The notes beneath the pieces are model-generated. The model was not told where the DNA came from and made no database searches. It saw nothing but the letters and a program-made list of their open reading frames with translations. From positions 682,001-746,000 of the forward strand of contig NZ_BBZK01000003.1 in the NCBI RefSeq assembly GCF_001748085.1: a stretch of 64,000 nucleotides of DNA, written 5' to 3'. How positions within the stretch are numbered: position 1 is the stretch's first letter; each line of letters opens with the position of its first letter. The DNA comes from Streptomyces sp. TP-A0874. Lineage in GTDB: Bacteria > Actinomycetota > Actinomycetes > Streptomycetales > Streptomycetaceae. Both the position numbers and the translations under genes were made by a program. This document shows positions 17,785-27,041 of the stretch, one piece after another.

Positions 17785-19026
17785 ATGAGTCGCATACGCG
17801 GATTTCCGACGGTGCCGGTCTTCGCCCTGCTGATACCCGGGCTCGCGCTCGGTTCGGCGGCCTGCGCGGGTGACCCGCACCCCCTGTCCAGCAAGCCCTA
17901 CGACGCCTCCGAGCAGATCGTCTTCAACGGCGACGGCGACCAGAAGGTCAACCCGGACAAGCCGCTGGAGATCACCGCCCGGAAGGGTGGCCGAATAACC
18001 GACGTCACCGCGACGGACGCCGCCGGACGCCACGTACGCGGCGCTCTCACCCACGACGGAACACGTTGGCAGAGCACCACCCCGCTGGCCGCCGGGGCGC
18101 ACTACACGGTCCGGGTCAGCACCGAGAACGGTGACGGCGACCCGGGCCTCCGCAGCATCGGCTTCCAGACCGCCGGAGCCGACCAACTGCTCCGGGTGGC
18201 CTTCGGCCCGGACAGCGGCACCTACGGGGTCGGGCAGCCCATCACCGCCGAACTCAGCCGGCCGATCAAGAGCCACAAGGACCGGGCCACCGTGGAACGG
18301 GCCCTGAGGGTCGAGTCACACCCACGGGTGACCGGTCTCTGGCACTGGGTGGACAACAAGACGCTCCACTACCGCCCACGCGAGTACTGGCCCGCGGGCG
18401 CCAGGATCGAGGTGCACAGCGGCCTCCAGGGCGTCCGGGTGGGCAAGATGCGCGGCGGCGCCGCCAAGCCCCTGAAACTACGGATCGGCGCCCGCGTGGA
18501 GGCCGTCACCGACGCCTCCCGGCACACCATGACCGTCAAACGGAACGGCAAGGTGCTGCGGACCATCCCGGTCACCACCGGCAAACCCGGCTTCGACACC
18601 CGCAACGGCATCAAGACGATCCTCGGCAAAGAGGCCTTCGTGCAGATGCGCAGTCAGAGCGTGGGCATCGCCGCGGGCAGCGCGGAGTCCTACGACCTCG
18701 GGGTGCACTGGGCCACCCGGGTCACCTGGAGCGGGGAGTACCTGCACGCCGCGCCCTGGTCCGTCGGATCGCAGGGCAGCGCCAACACCAGCCACGGCTG
18801 CACCGGGATGAGCACGGAGAACGCCAAGTGGTTCTTCGACCACGTGCGGGTCGGGGACATCGTGGTCGTCAAGGGCAGCGGCGGCGAGAAGATGACGCCC
18901 TTCGACAACGGTTTCGGCGACTGGAACCTGAGTTGGGCGAAGTGGCGGGCCGGGAGCGCCACCCAGAGCTCCGGAGCAGGCGGCGCCGGGGCGGCCCAGT
19001 CGAGCAGGCTCCGGCCCGGCGTCTGA
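17785..19026 (+). CDS. L,D-transpeptidase lipoprotein (YkuD, LdtMt2-like)
   Basis: 413-aa exported enzyme that makes 3-3 peptidoglycan cross-links. Signal peptide with lipobox GSAACAGD; two Ig-like domains (residues ~30-250) as in mycobacterial Ldts; then the YkuD catalytic domain with the active-site block NTSHGCTGMS and its Cys. The ATG at 17785 is preferred to the GTG two codons earlier because the -10 box points to it. It interrupts the respiratory genes between ctaF and ctaE as a separate transcription unit flanked by hairpins on both sides. Confidence 0.92.
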   Translation: MSRIRGFPTVPVFALLIPGLALGSAACAGDPHPLSSKPYDASEQIVFNGDGDQKVNPDKPLEITARKGGRITDVTATDAAGRHVRGALTHDGTRWQSTTPLAAGAHYTVRVSTENGDGDPGLRSIGFQTAGADQLLRVAFGPDSGTYGVGQPITAELSRPIKSHKDRATVERALRVESHPRVTGLWHWVDNKTLHYRPREYWPAGARIEVHSGLQGVRVGKMRGGAAKPLKLRIGARVEAVTDASRHTMTVKRNGKVLRTIPVTTGKPGFDTRNGIKTILGKEAFVQMRSQSVGIAAGSAESYDLGVHWATRVTWSGEYLHAAPWSVGSQGSANTSHGCTGMSTENAKWFFDHVRVGDIVVVKGSGGEKMTPFDNGFGDWNLSWAKWRAGSATQSSGAGGAGAAQSSRLRPGV

Positions 19027-19083
19027 GCCCCGCGCCGAGGCCTCCGCGCACGGCGCGGGGGCGGCGGCCCGGGGCCCGCAACG

Positions 19084-19135
19084 GCCCGAAGCCGGCCGTG
19101 GCGCCGATCGCCCGGTGCCACGGCCGGCTTCGGGC
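19084..19135. terminator. 19-bp perfect stem between convergent genes
   Basis: Arms 19084-19102 and 19117-19135 with a 14-nt loop, placed between the transpeptidase and the receiver-domain gene. Confidence 0.8.
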
Positions 19136-19157
19136 CGACGAGAAGCCGTGCGGGCGG

Positions 19158-19559
19158 TCAGGCCTGCACGGCCTGCCGGGTGCGCAGCAGCCCGGCGAGC
19201 TCGTCCGCGAACTCCACGGGGTCGATCGGGTGGGTCACCGCGGCCTCGGCCCGGCTCCAGGTCGCCAGCCAGGCGTCCTGGGGACGGCCGATGAGGAGCA
19301 GCACGGGCGGGCAGCGGAAGATCTCGTCCTTGATCTGGCGGCAGACCCCCATGCCGCCGGCCGGGCTGGTCTCACCGTCGAGGACGCAGACGTCGATCCC
19401 GCCCTGCTCGAGCGCGGTGAGCACGGCCGGGAGGGTGGCGCACTCCAGGAGCTCCACCGGGGGCACGTCGGCCGCGGGGCGGCGGCCGGTCGCCAGCCGT
19501 ACCTGTTCGCGGGTGCTCGCGTTGTCGCTGTAGACCAGCACCGTCGCGGTCGGCTGCAT
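19158..19559 (-). CDS. Stand-alone receiver-like protein, degenerate
   Basis: 133-aa protein of receiver (CheY-like) size and pattern: beta-1 TATVLVYSDN, a candidate phospho-acceptor Asp61 in DVCVLDGE, beta-4 PPVLLLIGRP and beta-5 AAVTHPIDP. The usual acidic pair after beta-1 is reduced to one Asp and the conserved Lys before the final Pro is His110, so normal phosphorylation chemistry is doubtful. ATG at 19557-19559 has GGAGGA 4-5 nt upstream. There is no output domain and no histidine kinase nearby. Its location between respiratory genes suggests a link to the chain, which is inference only. Confidence 0.75.
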   Translation of the reverse strand: MQPTATVLVYSDNASTREQVRLATGRRPAADVPPVELLECATLPAVLTALEQGGIDVCVLDGETSPAGGMGVCRQIKDEIFRCPPVLLLIGRPQDAWLATWSRAEAAVTHPIDPVEFADELAGLLRTRQAVQA

Positions 19560-19865
19560 CGTTCCTCCATGCTTCATGCTCGGACTGCTCCGTCTCCGGA
19601 CCGCTCGGTACGGAACGGGCCGTCCAGGAGCGCTCTCTGGGGGTCGCGGGGGACCCCATAGGCGGATGCTACTCCGCGGAGGGGGCCCCGGAGGAGGGTG
19701 TGGGCGCAACGGAGGCCCACTCGGCGCCGGCGCCGTCCGCGGCGGGCGTCCGCGGCCCCCGGGGACGGGCATCCGAGCCCCCTCGGCACAGGCCGCACGA
19801 TCTGCGCAAATGGGCCTGACACTCCGAAGAGCACCCCCCGGGGTGAGGGCGGGATAAGCGACCGA

Positions 19866-19871
19866 CATAAT
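19866..19871 (+). promoter_or_regulatory. -10 box CATAAT for ctaE (leaderless)
   Basis: CATAAT ends 6 nt before the GTG at 19878, so transcription should begin at the start codon. The rest of the 318-bp divergent gap from 19560 shows only a GGGGTC/GACCCC hairpin (19640-19657) that may belong to the receiver gene's promoter; no gene is seen there. Confidence 0.6.
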
Positions 19872-19877
19872 GTCGGC

Positions 19878-20489
19878 GTGGCGACAGCAACGACAGTAGA
19901 CACCGGGCAAGCGCATCCGCCGGTCAATCGGCCGAACATCACCAGCGTCGGAACCATCATCTGGTTGAGCTCCGAGCTGATGTTCTTCGCTGCCCTCTTC
20001 GCGATGTACTTCACCCTGCGGTCGGTGAGCGGTGCCGAGCACTGGAAGGAAATGGCGTCCGCGCTGGACTTCAAGTTCTCAGCGGGGAACACAACGATCC
20101 TGGTCCTCTCCTCACTCGCCTGCCAGTTCGGCGTCTTCGCCGCCGAGCGGGGCGATGTGAAGAAGCTGCGTACCTGGTTCATCATCACGTTCGTGATGGG
20201 GTCGGTCTTCATCGGCGGCCAGGTCTTCGAGTACACCGAGCTGGTCAAGAAGGAGGGGCTCTCGCTCTCCTCGGACCCCTACGGCTCGGTGTTCTACCTG
20301 ACCACCGGCTTCCACGGGATCCACGTGACGGGCGGCCTGCTGGCCTTCCTGCTGATCCTGGCCCGGACCTACGCGGCCAAGAGGTTCACCCACGAACAGG
20401 CCACCTCGGCCATCGTCGTGTCCTATTACTGGCACTTCGTCGACGTGGTCTGGATCGGCCTTTTCGCCACCATCTACATGATCAAGTAA
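19878..20489 (+). CDS. ctaE: Cytochrome c oxidase subunit III
   Basis: 203-aa membrane protein with five predicted helices, the short actinobacterial form. Typical blocks: [50 protein letters not shown] and a C-terminal [18 protein letters not shown]. The GTG at 19878 ([13 protein letters not shown]) is set by the leaderless -10 box; a longer upstream frame is low-complexity Arg-rich. It heads ctaE-qcrC-qcrA-qcrB, with 71 bp to qcrC. Confidence 0.95.
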   Translation: MATATTVDTGQAHPPVNRPNITSVGTIIWLSSELMFFAALFAMYFTLRSVSGAEHWKEMASALDFKFSAGNTTILVLSSLACQFGVFAAERGDVKKLRTWFIITFVMGSVFIGGQVFEYTELVKKEGLSLSSDPYGSVFYLTTGFHGIHVTGGLLAFLLILARTYAAKRFTHEQATSAIVVSYYWHFVDVVWIGLFATIYMIK

Positions 20490-20560
20490 TGGGGGCCCGC
20501 CGGCCCGCAGACACTCAACCAGAAGCATCGACGCAGAAGATCCTGACACCGGGGTAATCC

Positions 20561-21373
20561 GTGAAAAAGCTCTCCGCACGACGGCGCCATCCGCTGGCGG
20601 CGCTCGTCGTCCTACTCTTCGCGCTGGCGGTCACCGGGGGGCTGTACGCCGCGCTCGCTCCCGCGGACAAGGCCCAGGCTGAAGCCACCGCCCAGTCCCC
20701 CAATGGCATCGAGGAGGGCAAGAAGCTCTACGCTGTCGGCTGCGCCAGCTGCCACGGCACCGGCGGTCAGGGGACCACTGACGGGCCGAGCCTGGTGGGT
20801 GTCGGTGCCGCTTCCGTGGACTTCCAGGTCGGTACCGGACGGATGCCGGCCCAGCAGCCGGGCGCCCAGGTGCCGAAGAAGCCCGCGAAGTACACGCAGA
20901 CCGAGATCAACCACCTCGCTGCCTACGTCGCCTCCCTCGGTCCGGGTCCGAACATCCCGTCCGAGAACCAGTACAGCCCGGAGAACGCGGACATCGCCAA
21001 GGGCGGTGAGCTGTTCCGCACCAACTGCGCGCAGTGCCACAACTTCACCGGCCGGGGTGGAGCGCTGACCGACGGCAAGTACGCGCCGGACCTCGAGGGC
21101 GTCAGCCCCAAGCACATCTACGAGGCCATGGTCACCGGCCCGCAGAACATGCCCTCGTTCCCCGACACCACGCTGCCGGAGAGCGAGAAGAAGGACATCA
21201 TCGCCTACCTCGGCGAGGTCAACAGCGACCAGTCGAAGAGCCCTGGTGGCTTCGCGCTCGGCGGGTTCGGCCCGGTCAGCGAGGGTCTGTTCGCCTGGGT
21301 CTTCGGCATGGGTGCTCTGGTCGCCGCCGCTGTCTGGCTCGCGGCCCGGACGGCAAAGGTCAAGAAGTCATGA
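20561..21373 (+). CDS. qcrC: Cytochrome bc1 complex diheme cytochrome c subunit
   Basis: 270-aa diheme cytochrome cc of the actinobacterial bcc-aa3 supercomplex, which passes electrons directly to CuA so no soluble cytochrome c is needed. N-terminal anchor (residues ~12-33), heme sites CASCH (61-65) and CAQCH (156-160), and a C-terminal helix near residues 240-262. GTG start. The stop overlaps the qcrA ATG (ATGA). Confidence 0.96.
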   Translation: MKKLSARRRHPLAALVVLLFALAVTGGLYAALAPADKAQAEATAQSPNGIEEGKKLYAVGCASCHGTGGQGTTDGPSLVGVGAASVDFQVGTGRMPAQQPGAQVPKKPAKYTQTEINHLAAYVASLGPGPNIPSENQYSPENADIAKGGELFRTNCAQCHNFTGRGGALTDGKYAPDLEGVSPKHIYEAMVTGPQNMPSFPDTTLPESEKKDIIAYLGEVNSDQSKSPGGFALGGFGPVSEGLFAWVFGMGALVAAAVWLAARTAKVKKS

Positions 21374-22437
21374 GTCAGACTGGATCGAACAAAGACGTGT
21401 CCGAAGAAAACCTGCCGAGTGAGCAGGCCACGGCTCGCGACGGCGCCGTAGTGTCCGCGGACGACCCGTTCGCGGATCCCGGGCTGCCGCCCCACCAGCA
21501 CCGCGTCCAGGACATCGACGAGCGGGCCGCCAAGCGGTCGGAGCGCACCGTCGCCCTGTTCTTCGTGCTGTCCATGCTGGCCACCGTCGGCTTCATCGCC
21601 TCGTACGTCGCCTTCTCGATCGACAAGATCGTGTATGTGTGGCCGTTGGGGCACGTCAGCGCGCTCAACCTCTCGCTGGGGCTCACCCTCGGCGTGGCGC
21701 TGTTCTTCATCGGTGCGGGCGCCATCCACTGGGCCCGCACCCTGATGACCGACGTGGAGGTCTCCGACGACCGGCACCCCATCGCGGCGACGCCGGAGGT
21801 CAAGGCCAAGGTCATGTCCGACTTCCGGGAGGGGGTGGACGAGTCCGGGTTCGGCCGCCGCAAGCTGATCCGCAACACCATGTTCGGCGCGCTGGCCCTG
21901 GTGCCGCTCTCCGGTGTGGTGCTGCTCCGGGACCTCGGGCCGCTGCCTGAGGACAAGCTCCGGCACACCCTCTGGTCGAAGGGCAAGTTGCTGGTCAACC
22001 AGAACACCAACCAGCCGCTGCGCCCCGAGGACATCCCCGTAGGCTCGCTGACCTTCGCCAAGCCCGAGGGGCTGGAGGACGACGACCACGACTTCCAGAA
22101 GGAGATCGCCAAGGCGGCCCTGATGATCGTCCGGATCCAGCCGGAGGACATCAAGGACAAGCGCGAACTCGACTGGTCGCACGAGGGCATCGTCGCCTAC
22201 TCGAAGATCTGCACCCACGTGGGCTGCCCGGTCAGTCTCTACGAGCAGCAGACGCACCACGTGCTCTGCCCCTGCCACCAGTCGACGTTCGACCTCGCCG
22301 ACGGTGCGCGAGTGATCTTCGGTCCGGCCGGCCATGCGCTGCCGCAGCTGCGGATCGGTGTTAACAAGGACGGTTACCTCGAGGCGCTCGGTGACTTCGA
22401 GGAGCCTGTCGGCCCGAGTTTCTGGGAGCGCGGATGA
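21370..22437 (+). CDS. qcrA: Rieske iron-sulfur subunit of the bc complex
   Basis: 355-aa actinobacterial-type Rieske protein with a long polar N-terminus, three transmembrane helices (two near residues 57-115, a third around FGALALVPLSGVVLL) and the 2Fe-2S site ICTHVGCPV / LCPCHQSTFD near residues 280-303. ATG at 21370 overlaps the qcrC stop; a longer in-frame extension into qcrC is rejected. The stop overlaps the qcrB ATG. Confidence 0.96.
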   Translation: MSQTGSNKDVSEENLPSEQATARDGAVVSADDPFADPGLPPHQHRVQDIDERAAKRSERTVALFFVLSMLATVGFIASYVAFSIDKIVYVWPLGHVSALNLSLGLTLGVALFFIGAGAIHWARTLMTDVEVSDDRHPIAATPEVKAKVMSDFREGVDESGFGRRKLIRNTMFGALALVPLSGVVLLRDLGPLPEDKLRHTLWSKGKLLVNQNTNQPLRPEDIPVGSLTFAKPEGLEDDDHDFQKEIAKAALMIVRIQPEDIKDKRELDWSHEGIVAYSKICTHVGCPVSLYEQQTHHVLCPCHQSTFDLADGARVIFGPAGHALPQLRIGVNKDGYLEALGDFEEPVGPSFWERG

Positions 22438-24065
22438 GTACTGCTACCGACACGCGGCGGGGGAAGGCGCCCGCCGGTGAACGCGTGGCCGACTGGGTCG
22501 ACGGCCGGCTTGGCATCTACAACATCGCCAAGTCCAACATGCGCAAGCTGTTCCCGGACCACTGGTCCTTCATGCTCGGCGAGATCGCGCTGTACAGCTT
22601 CATCATCATCATCCTCACGGGTGTGTACCTGACGCTGTTCTTCGTGCCGAGCATGGGCGAAGTGACGTACCAAGGCTCGTACGTGCCGATGCACGGCATC
22701 CAGATGTCGGAGGCCTACGCCTCGACACTGAAGATCAGCTTCGACATCCGTGGCGGTCTGCTCATCCGGCAGATCCACCACTGGGCCGCGCTGATCTTCC
22801 TCGTGACGATGTTCGTCCACATGATGCGGGTGTTCTTCACCGGAGCCTTCCGCAAGCCGCGTGAGATCAACTGGCTGTTCGGCTTCCTACTGTTCGTGCT
22901 GGGCATGTTCACCGGCTTCACCGGCTACTCGCTCCCGGACGACCTGCTGTCGGGCACCGGCGTGCGGTTCATGGAGGGCGCGGTCCTCTCCATGCCGGTT
23001 GTCGGCACCTACATCTCGATGTTCCTCTTCGGCGGCGAGTTCCCCGGCACGGACATCATCCCGAGGTTCTTCACCATCCACATCCTGCTGCTGCCGGGCA
23101 TCATGCTCGGCCTGGTGGTGGCGCACCTGATCCTGGTCTTCTACCACAAGCACACGCAGTTCGCGGGCCCCGGCAAGAACAACAAGAACGTCGTGGGCAT
23201 GCCGCTGCTGCCGGTGTACATGGCCAAGGCGGGTGGCTTCTTCTTCGTGGTGTTCGGCATCATCGCGGCGATCGCGGCGGTGTTCACCATCAACCCGGTC
23301 TGGAACATCGGTCCCTACCGGCCCGACCAGGTGTCCACCGGAGCGCAGCCCGACTGGTACATGGGCTTCTCCGAGGGCCTGATCCGGGTGATGCCCGCCT
23401 GGGAGATCAACTTCTGGGGTCACACGCTCGCACTGGGCGTGGCCATCCCGCTGATGATCATCTTCCCGCTGGTGCTGCTCTCCATCGCCGCCTACCCGTT
23501 CATCGAGGCGTGGGTGACCGGGGACAAGCGCGAGCACCACATCCTGGACCGCCCGCGCAACGCCCCCGTCCGCACCGGTTTCGGAGCGGCCTGGATCAGC
23601 TGGTACTTCGTACTGCTGGTCGGCGGCGGCAACGACCTCTGGGCCACCCACTTCGACCTGTCGATCAACGCGATCACCTGGTTCGTCCGGGTGGGCTTCT
23701 TCCTGGTGCCGCTGGTGACGTTCATGGTGACCAAGCGGATCTGCATGGGCCTGCAGCGCAAGGACCGGGAGAAGGTGCTGCACGGGCGGGAGTCGGGCAT
23801 CATCAAGCGGCTGCCGCACGGTGAGTTCGTCGAGGTGCACGAGCCCCTCTCGCAGGAGCAGCTGCACACCCTCACCGCCCATGACCAGCCCAAGCCCTTC
23901 GACCCGGGACCGGCGGTCGACGAGAACGGCGTTCGGCGGCGGATCCCGATCACGGACCGGGTGCGGGCCAAGCTCTCCCGGGGCTGGTACGGGGAGCATG
24001 CGTTCATCCCCAAGCCGACTCCGGAGGAGTTCAGGGAGATCACCAGCGGCGACGGTCACCACTGA
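22434..24065 (+). CDS. qcrB: Cytochrome b subunit of the bc complex
   Basis: 543-aa multi-helix quinol-oxidising subunit with two b hemes. Histidine-bearing helices show as [19 protein letters not shown] and [20 protein letters not shown]. The C-terminal ~130 residues form the extended cytoplasmic tail seen in actinobacteria. ATG overlaps the qcrA stop. It is the last gene of the ctaE-qcrCAB operon and is followed by a strong terminator. Confidence 0.96.
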   Translation: MSTATDTRRGKAPAGERVADWVDGRLGIYNIAKSNMRKLFPDHWSFMLGEIALYSFIIIILTGVYLTLFFVPSMGEVTYQGSYVPMHGIQMSEAYASTLKISFDIRGGLLIRQIHHWAALIFLVTMFVHMMRVFFTGAFRKPREINWLFGFLLFVLGMFTGFTGYSLPDDLLSGTGVRFMEGAVLSMPVVGTYISMFLFGGEFPGTDIIPRFFTIHILLLPGIMLGLVVAHLILVFYHKHTQFAGPGKNNKNVVGMPLLPVYMAKAGGFFFVVFGIIAAIAAVFTINPVWNIGPYRPDQVSTGAQPDWYMGFSEGLIRVMPAWEINFWGHTLALGVAIPLMIIFPLVLLSIAAYPFIEAWVTGDKREHHILDRPRNAPVRTGFGAAWISWYFVLLVGGGNDLWATHFDLSINAITWFVRVGFFLVPLVTFMVTKRICMGLQRKDREKVLHGRESGIIKRLPHGEFVEVHEPLSQEQLHTLTAHDQPKPFDPGPAVDENGVRRRIPITDRVRAKLSRGWYGEHAFIPKPTPEEFREITSGDGHH

Positions 24066-24098
24066 CCCTGCCGTGTCGGGCCGCTCGGCCCGAGAAGT

Positions 24099-24149
24099 GG
24101 GCCGGGGCCCTGTGCGTACTCTCGGGTGCGCGCGGGGCCCCGGCCCTTT
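24099..24149 (+). terminator. Terminator after qcrB
   Basis: 12-bp perfect arms (24099-24110 and 24135-24146) followed by TTTC; loop 24 nt. Confidence 0.75.
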
Positions 24150-24187
24150 CCACCGGCCGCCCCGCCGGACCGCTCAGCAGCCACGGA

Positions 24188-24193
24188 TAGGCT
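24188..24193 (+). promoter_or_regulatory. -10 box TAGGCT for trpD
   Basis: TAGGCT about 53 nt before the trpD ATG, leaving a short leader with AGGAG at 24236-24240. No trp leader peptide or T-box is apparent. Confidence 0.45.
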
Positions 24194-24246
24194 GGTGGGG
24201 GGCTTCGAGGCGGCCCTCACGATCTGTCCACGACCAGGAGCGGACC

Positions 24247-25320
24247 ATGGAGCTTGTGACCCCGGCCGGAGGAGACAGCGGCGTGGCGGCCCGTACCTGG
24301 TCGGACGTACTGGAATCGCTGCTGGCCGGAGCCGACCTGAGCGCGGACGACACCGCCTGGGCGATGGACCGGATCATGCGCGGGGAGGCGTCCGACGCGC
24401 AGATCGCCGGCTTCGCGGTCGCCCTGCGGGCCAAGGGGGAGACGGTCGCCGAGGTCTCCGGGCTGGTGCGCACGATGTACGAACACGCTCGGTTGATCGA
24501 GGTTCCGGGGCCGGCGGTCGACATCGTGGGGACCGGGGGCGACCGCGCCAAGACGGTCAACATCTCCACCATGTCGTCGATCGTGGTGGCCGCTACGGGG
24601 GTCAAGGTCGTCAAGCACGGCAACCGTGCCGCCTCCTCCGCCAGCGGCGCTTCGGACGTCCTGGAGAAGCTGGGCGTCAATCTGGACCTGACCCCGAAGC
24701 GGGTGGCCGAGGTGGCCGAAGAGGTCGGGATCACCTTCTGTTTCGCGGTGCGCTTCCACCCGTCGCTGCGCTACGTGGCGCCCGCCCGCCGGGAACTCGG
24801 CATCGCCACCACCTTCAACTTCCTCGGCCCCCTCACCAACCCGGCGCGGGTACGTGCCCAGGCCACCGGGGTGGCCAACGAGCGGATGGCGCCGATCGTG
24901 GCGGGGGTTCTCGCGGAGCGGGGCTCCTCGGCCCTGGTCTTCCGCGGTGACGACGGTCTCGACGAGTTGACCACTACCGCCACCTCGCGGGTGTGGGTGG
25001 TGCGCGACGGCCGGGTGCGGGAGGAGAGGTTCGACCCGCGGGAGGTGGGCCTGCCGCTCGTGCCGGTCGAGGCGCTGCGCGGCGCCGACGCCTCCTACAA
25101 CGCCGACGTCGCACGCAGGTTGCTGGGCGGCGAGCCCGGCCCGGTGCGTGACGCGGTGCTGCTGAACTCCGCCGCCGCCCTCGTCGCCCAGGACGAGCCG
25201 TCGGAGGCCCCGCTCGCCGAGCGGATCAGCGGCGCGATGCGGCGGGCCGCCGAGGCGATCGACTCCGGCGCGGCCCGCCGGACGCTGGAACACTGGGTCA
25301 CGGCGACGAACAGGGGCTGA
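24247..25320 (+). CDS. trpD: Anthranilate phosphoribosyltransferase
   Basis: Transfers phosphoribose from PRPP to anthranilate in tryptophan synthesis. 357 aa with the glycosyltransferase-3 blocks [18 protein letters not shown] (PRPP loop), KHGNRAASS and [17 protein letters not shown] at 24247 has AGGAG 6 nt upstream, and a long in-frame extension back into qcrB is a frame artefact. It is single, away from other trp genes, as in the equivalent actinobacterial loci. Confidence 0.95.
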   Translation: MELVTPAGGDSGVAARTWSDVLESLLAGADLSADDTAWAMDRIMRGEASDAQIAGFAVALRAKGETVAEVSGLVRTMYEHARLIEVPGPAVDIVGTGGDRAKTVNISTMSSIVVAATGVKVVKHGNRAASSASGASDVLEKLGVNLDLTPKRVAEVAEEVGITFCFAVRFHPSLRYVAPARRELGIATTFNFLGPLTNPARVRAQATGVANERMAPIVAGVLAERGSSALVFRGDDGLDELTTTATSRVWVVRDGRVREERFDPREVGLPLVPVEALRGADASYNADVARRLLGGEPGPVRDAVLLNSAAALVAQDEPSEAPLAERISGAMRRAAEAIDSGAARRTLEHWVTATNRG

Positions 25321-25336
25321 CCGGTCGACTGAGTCT

Positions 25337-25366
25337 CCGCCCCGGGCCCCGGTCGGTCCGGGGCGG
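25337..25366 (+). terminator. Terminator after trpD
   Basis: CCGCCCCGG (25337-25345) pairs with CCGGGGCGG (25358-25366), 16 bp past the trpD stop. Confidence 0.65.
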
Positions 25367-25536
25367 CGCTGGTTTGGCAGGGCCGCCACGCGGAGCCGCC
25401 GGACCATCGCTGCGGGGCGGGAGCCTCCGCCCGTCCCTCCGTGTACGGCTCGCCGGTCGGTGCCGCTCCGGACTCCGACACCGTCCCTCCGGCTCTCGGG
25501 CCGCCCGGCAGCGGCGGAGGCTGACCGGTCGCGGCG

Positions 25537-25818
25537 TCAGGAGTCCAGGCCGATGGCGAAGGCGGCCTCGAGGTCGTGCTGGGAGTAGGTGCGGAAGGCC
25601 ACATGGGTGTCGGTCGCCTCCACCCCCGGGACCTTGCTGATCCGTCCGGGGATGACGTCCGCCAGATCGTCGTGGCAGGCCACCCGGACCATCGCCACCA
25701 GGTCGTAGGTGCCGGTGACGGAGTAGACCTCGCTGACCGACTCCAGGGCGGCGATCGACTCGGCGATCTCGGGAATCCGGTCCACGGTGGTCTTGATGAG
25801 CACGATCGCGGTGATCAC
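25537..25818 (-). CDS. Stand-alone Lrp/AsnC ligand-binding (RAM) domain protein
   Basis: 93-aa protein consisting only of the alpha-beta RAM domain (MITAIVLIKTTVDRIPEIAESIAAL ...) with the ligand-region signature SVTGTYDLVAMV; there is no helix-turn-helix. Such proteins oligomerise and bind amino acids but cannot bind DNA alone. The GTG start overlaps the rhomboid stop as GTGA, so the two are translationally coupled. Effector and partner are unknown; it might modify a full-length Lrp elsewhere. Confidence 0.88.
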   Translation of the reverse strand: MITAIVLIKTTVDRIPEIAESIAALESVSEVYSVTGTYDLVAMVRVACHDDLADVIPGRISKVPGVEATDTHVAFRTYSQHDLEAAFAIGLDS

Positions 25819-26555
25819 GGTTGGCTTTCTCCCTCGGTCGCCCTGGCTACGCCGCTCACTCTAGTGCCACGCCCGTAGTGGGCCCACGTGTAGCAGAAGC
25901 CGAGGCCGAAGCCCGCGAGGTGGGCGAGGTAGGCGACGGCGGGCCCCTCCACGGTGGTCCGGGTGGCCAGCCACTGGAGGGTCAACCAGAAGGGGAGGAC
26001 GACCCAGGCGGGGAAGCGGAGCGGCAGGAAGAACAGGAACGGGAAGAGACTGGTGATCCGAGCCCTGGGGAAGTGGTAGAGGAAGGCGCCGAGGAGCCCC
26101 GCGACGGCGCCCGAGGCGCCGACGAGCGTCTGCGGGTCGGTGGGGTTGGCGAGGGCGAAGGCGAGCAGGGCCAGGACGCCGCAGCAGAGGTAGAAGAGAG
26201 TGAAGCGGACGCGCCCCATCCGGGTTTCGACCATGCCGCCGAAGACGTACAGGAAGAGCATGTTCCCGATCAGGTGCAGCCAGCTGCCGTGGACGAACAG
26301 GGCGGTCAGCAGGGTGAGCAGCGCCCGGGGCTTCCCGCCGATCAGGTCGCGCGGGATCACCCCCCAGTGGCGGAAGTACCGCAGCTGTTCCGCCACGGCC
26401 CCGTCTCCGTGCCGGTCGGTGACGGCGAACCCGGAGACCGGGCTCAGCAGGAAGACGAGGCAGCAGAGTCCGATCAGGAACCAGGTGACCAGCGGAGCGT
26501 CGGATCGCGCCGCTCGCCGGACGGCGGCGGTGGCCGAGCGCACCTTTCTGATCAC
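25815..26555 (-). CDS. Rhomboid-family intramembrane serine protease
   Basis: 246-aa protein with about six or seven hydrophobic helices. The catalytic Ser lies in VGASGAVAGLLG (GxSG motif), the His in YLAHLAGFGLGF, and HLIGNMLFLYVFG is the conserved L4 region with HxxxN. GTG at 26553-26555 (VIRKVRSATAAVRRA) is preferred because the segment upstream is non-conserved; other GTGs at 26573 and 26591 are possible and none has a clear ribosome site. Coupled with the RAM-domain gene. Substrate unknown. Confidence 0.88.
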   Translation of the reverse strand: MIRKVRSATAAVRRAARSDAPLVTWFLIGLCCLVFLLSPVSGFAVTDRHGDGAVAEQLRYFRHWGVIPRDLIGGKPRALLTLLTALFVHGSWLHLIGNMLFLYVFGGMVETRMGRVRFTLFYLCCGVLALLAFALANPTDPQTLVGASGAVAGLLGAFLYHFPRARITSLFPFLFFLPLRFPAWVVLPFWLTLQWLATRTTVEGPAVAYLAHLAGFGLGFCYTWAHYGRGTRVSGVARATEGESQP

Positions 26556-26781
26556 CCACGGATCATGTCGCACCGGGGTGCGGCCCCGCACGGTGCCTCG
26601 CCGTCATGGTCGCCCAGCGTCCGCGCGCGCCATCCGTCAGGCCGTAGGGTTGTGAAAAGCAGATCCGCGGTCCGAGGCGCGCCGCGGACGGTGGGCGCTC
26701 TGCGGGGCGGACCGCGAGGCTGCGTCACAGGCCCAGTCTCACGCGACACCGACGCGGAGCGGTGAGAAGGAGGATGGCACG

Positions 26782-27024
26782 ATGGGTGATGTTCCCCAGC
26801 CGACGGCCGAGACCCGCTGGCGCTGCACACTGTGCGGCAATCTCACCCGCTTCGACGTGACGCGGTCGACCAGGGCCGTCGAGTACGTGCACCTGGACCT
26901 CTCCGGAGAGCCCAGGACCGAGGAGCGCAACGTGCTCAGCGAGACACTCGAGTCGGTGCGCTGCCGTTGGTGCAACGCGGTGGACCAGGTCGAGCTGGTG
27001 GACAGGCCCGGGGCGAGCACATGA
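26782..27024 (+). CDS. Small zinc-ribbon protein
   Basis: 80-aa protein with two CxxC knuckles, CTLCGN near residue 15 and CRWCNA near residue 61, separated by a charged region, suggesting one bound zinc. ATG at 26782 follows GGAGG. Only 17 bp separate it from the NYN-domain gene, so they are probably one operon. Function unknown; a nucleic-acid-binding adaptor for the putative nuclease is a reasonable guess. Confidence 0.75.
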   Translation: MGDVPQPTAETRWRCTLCGNLTRFDVTRSTRAVEYVHLDLSGEPRTEERNVLSETLESVRCRWCNAVDQVELVDRPGAST

Positions 27025-27041
27025 GATCGGAGCGGTGACTG

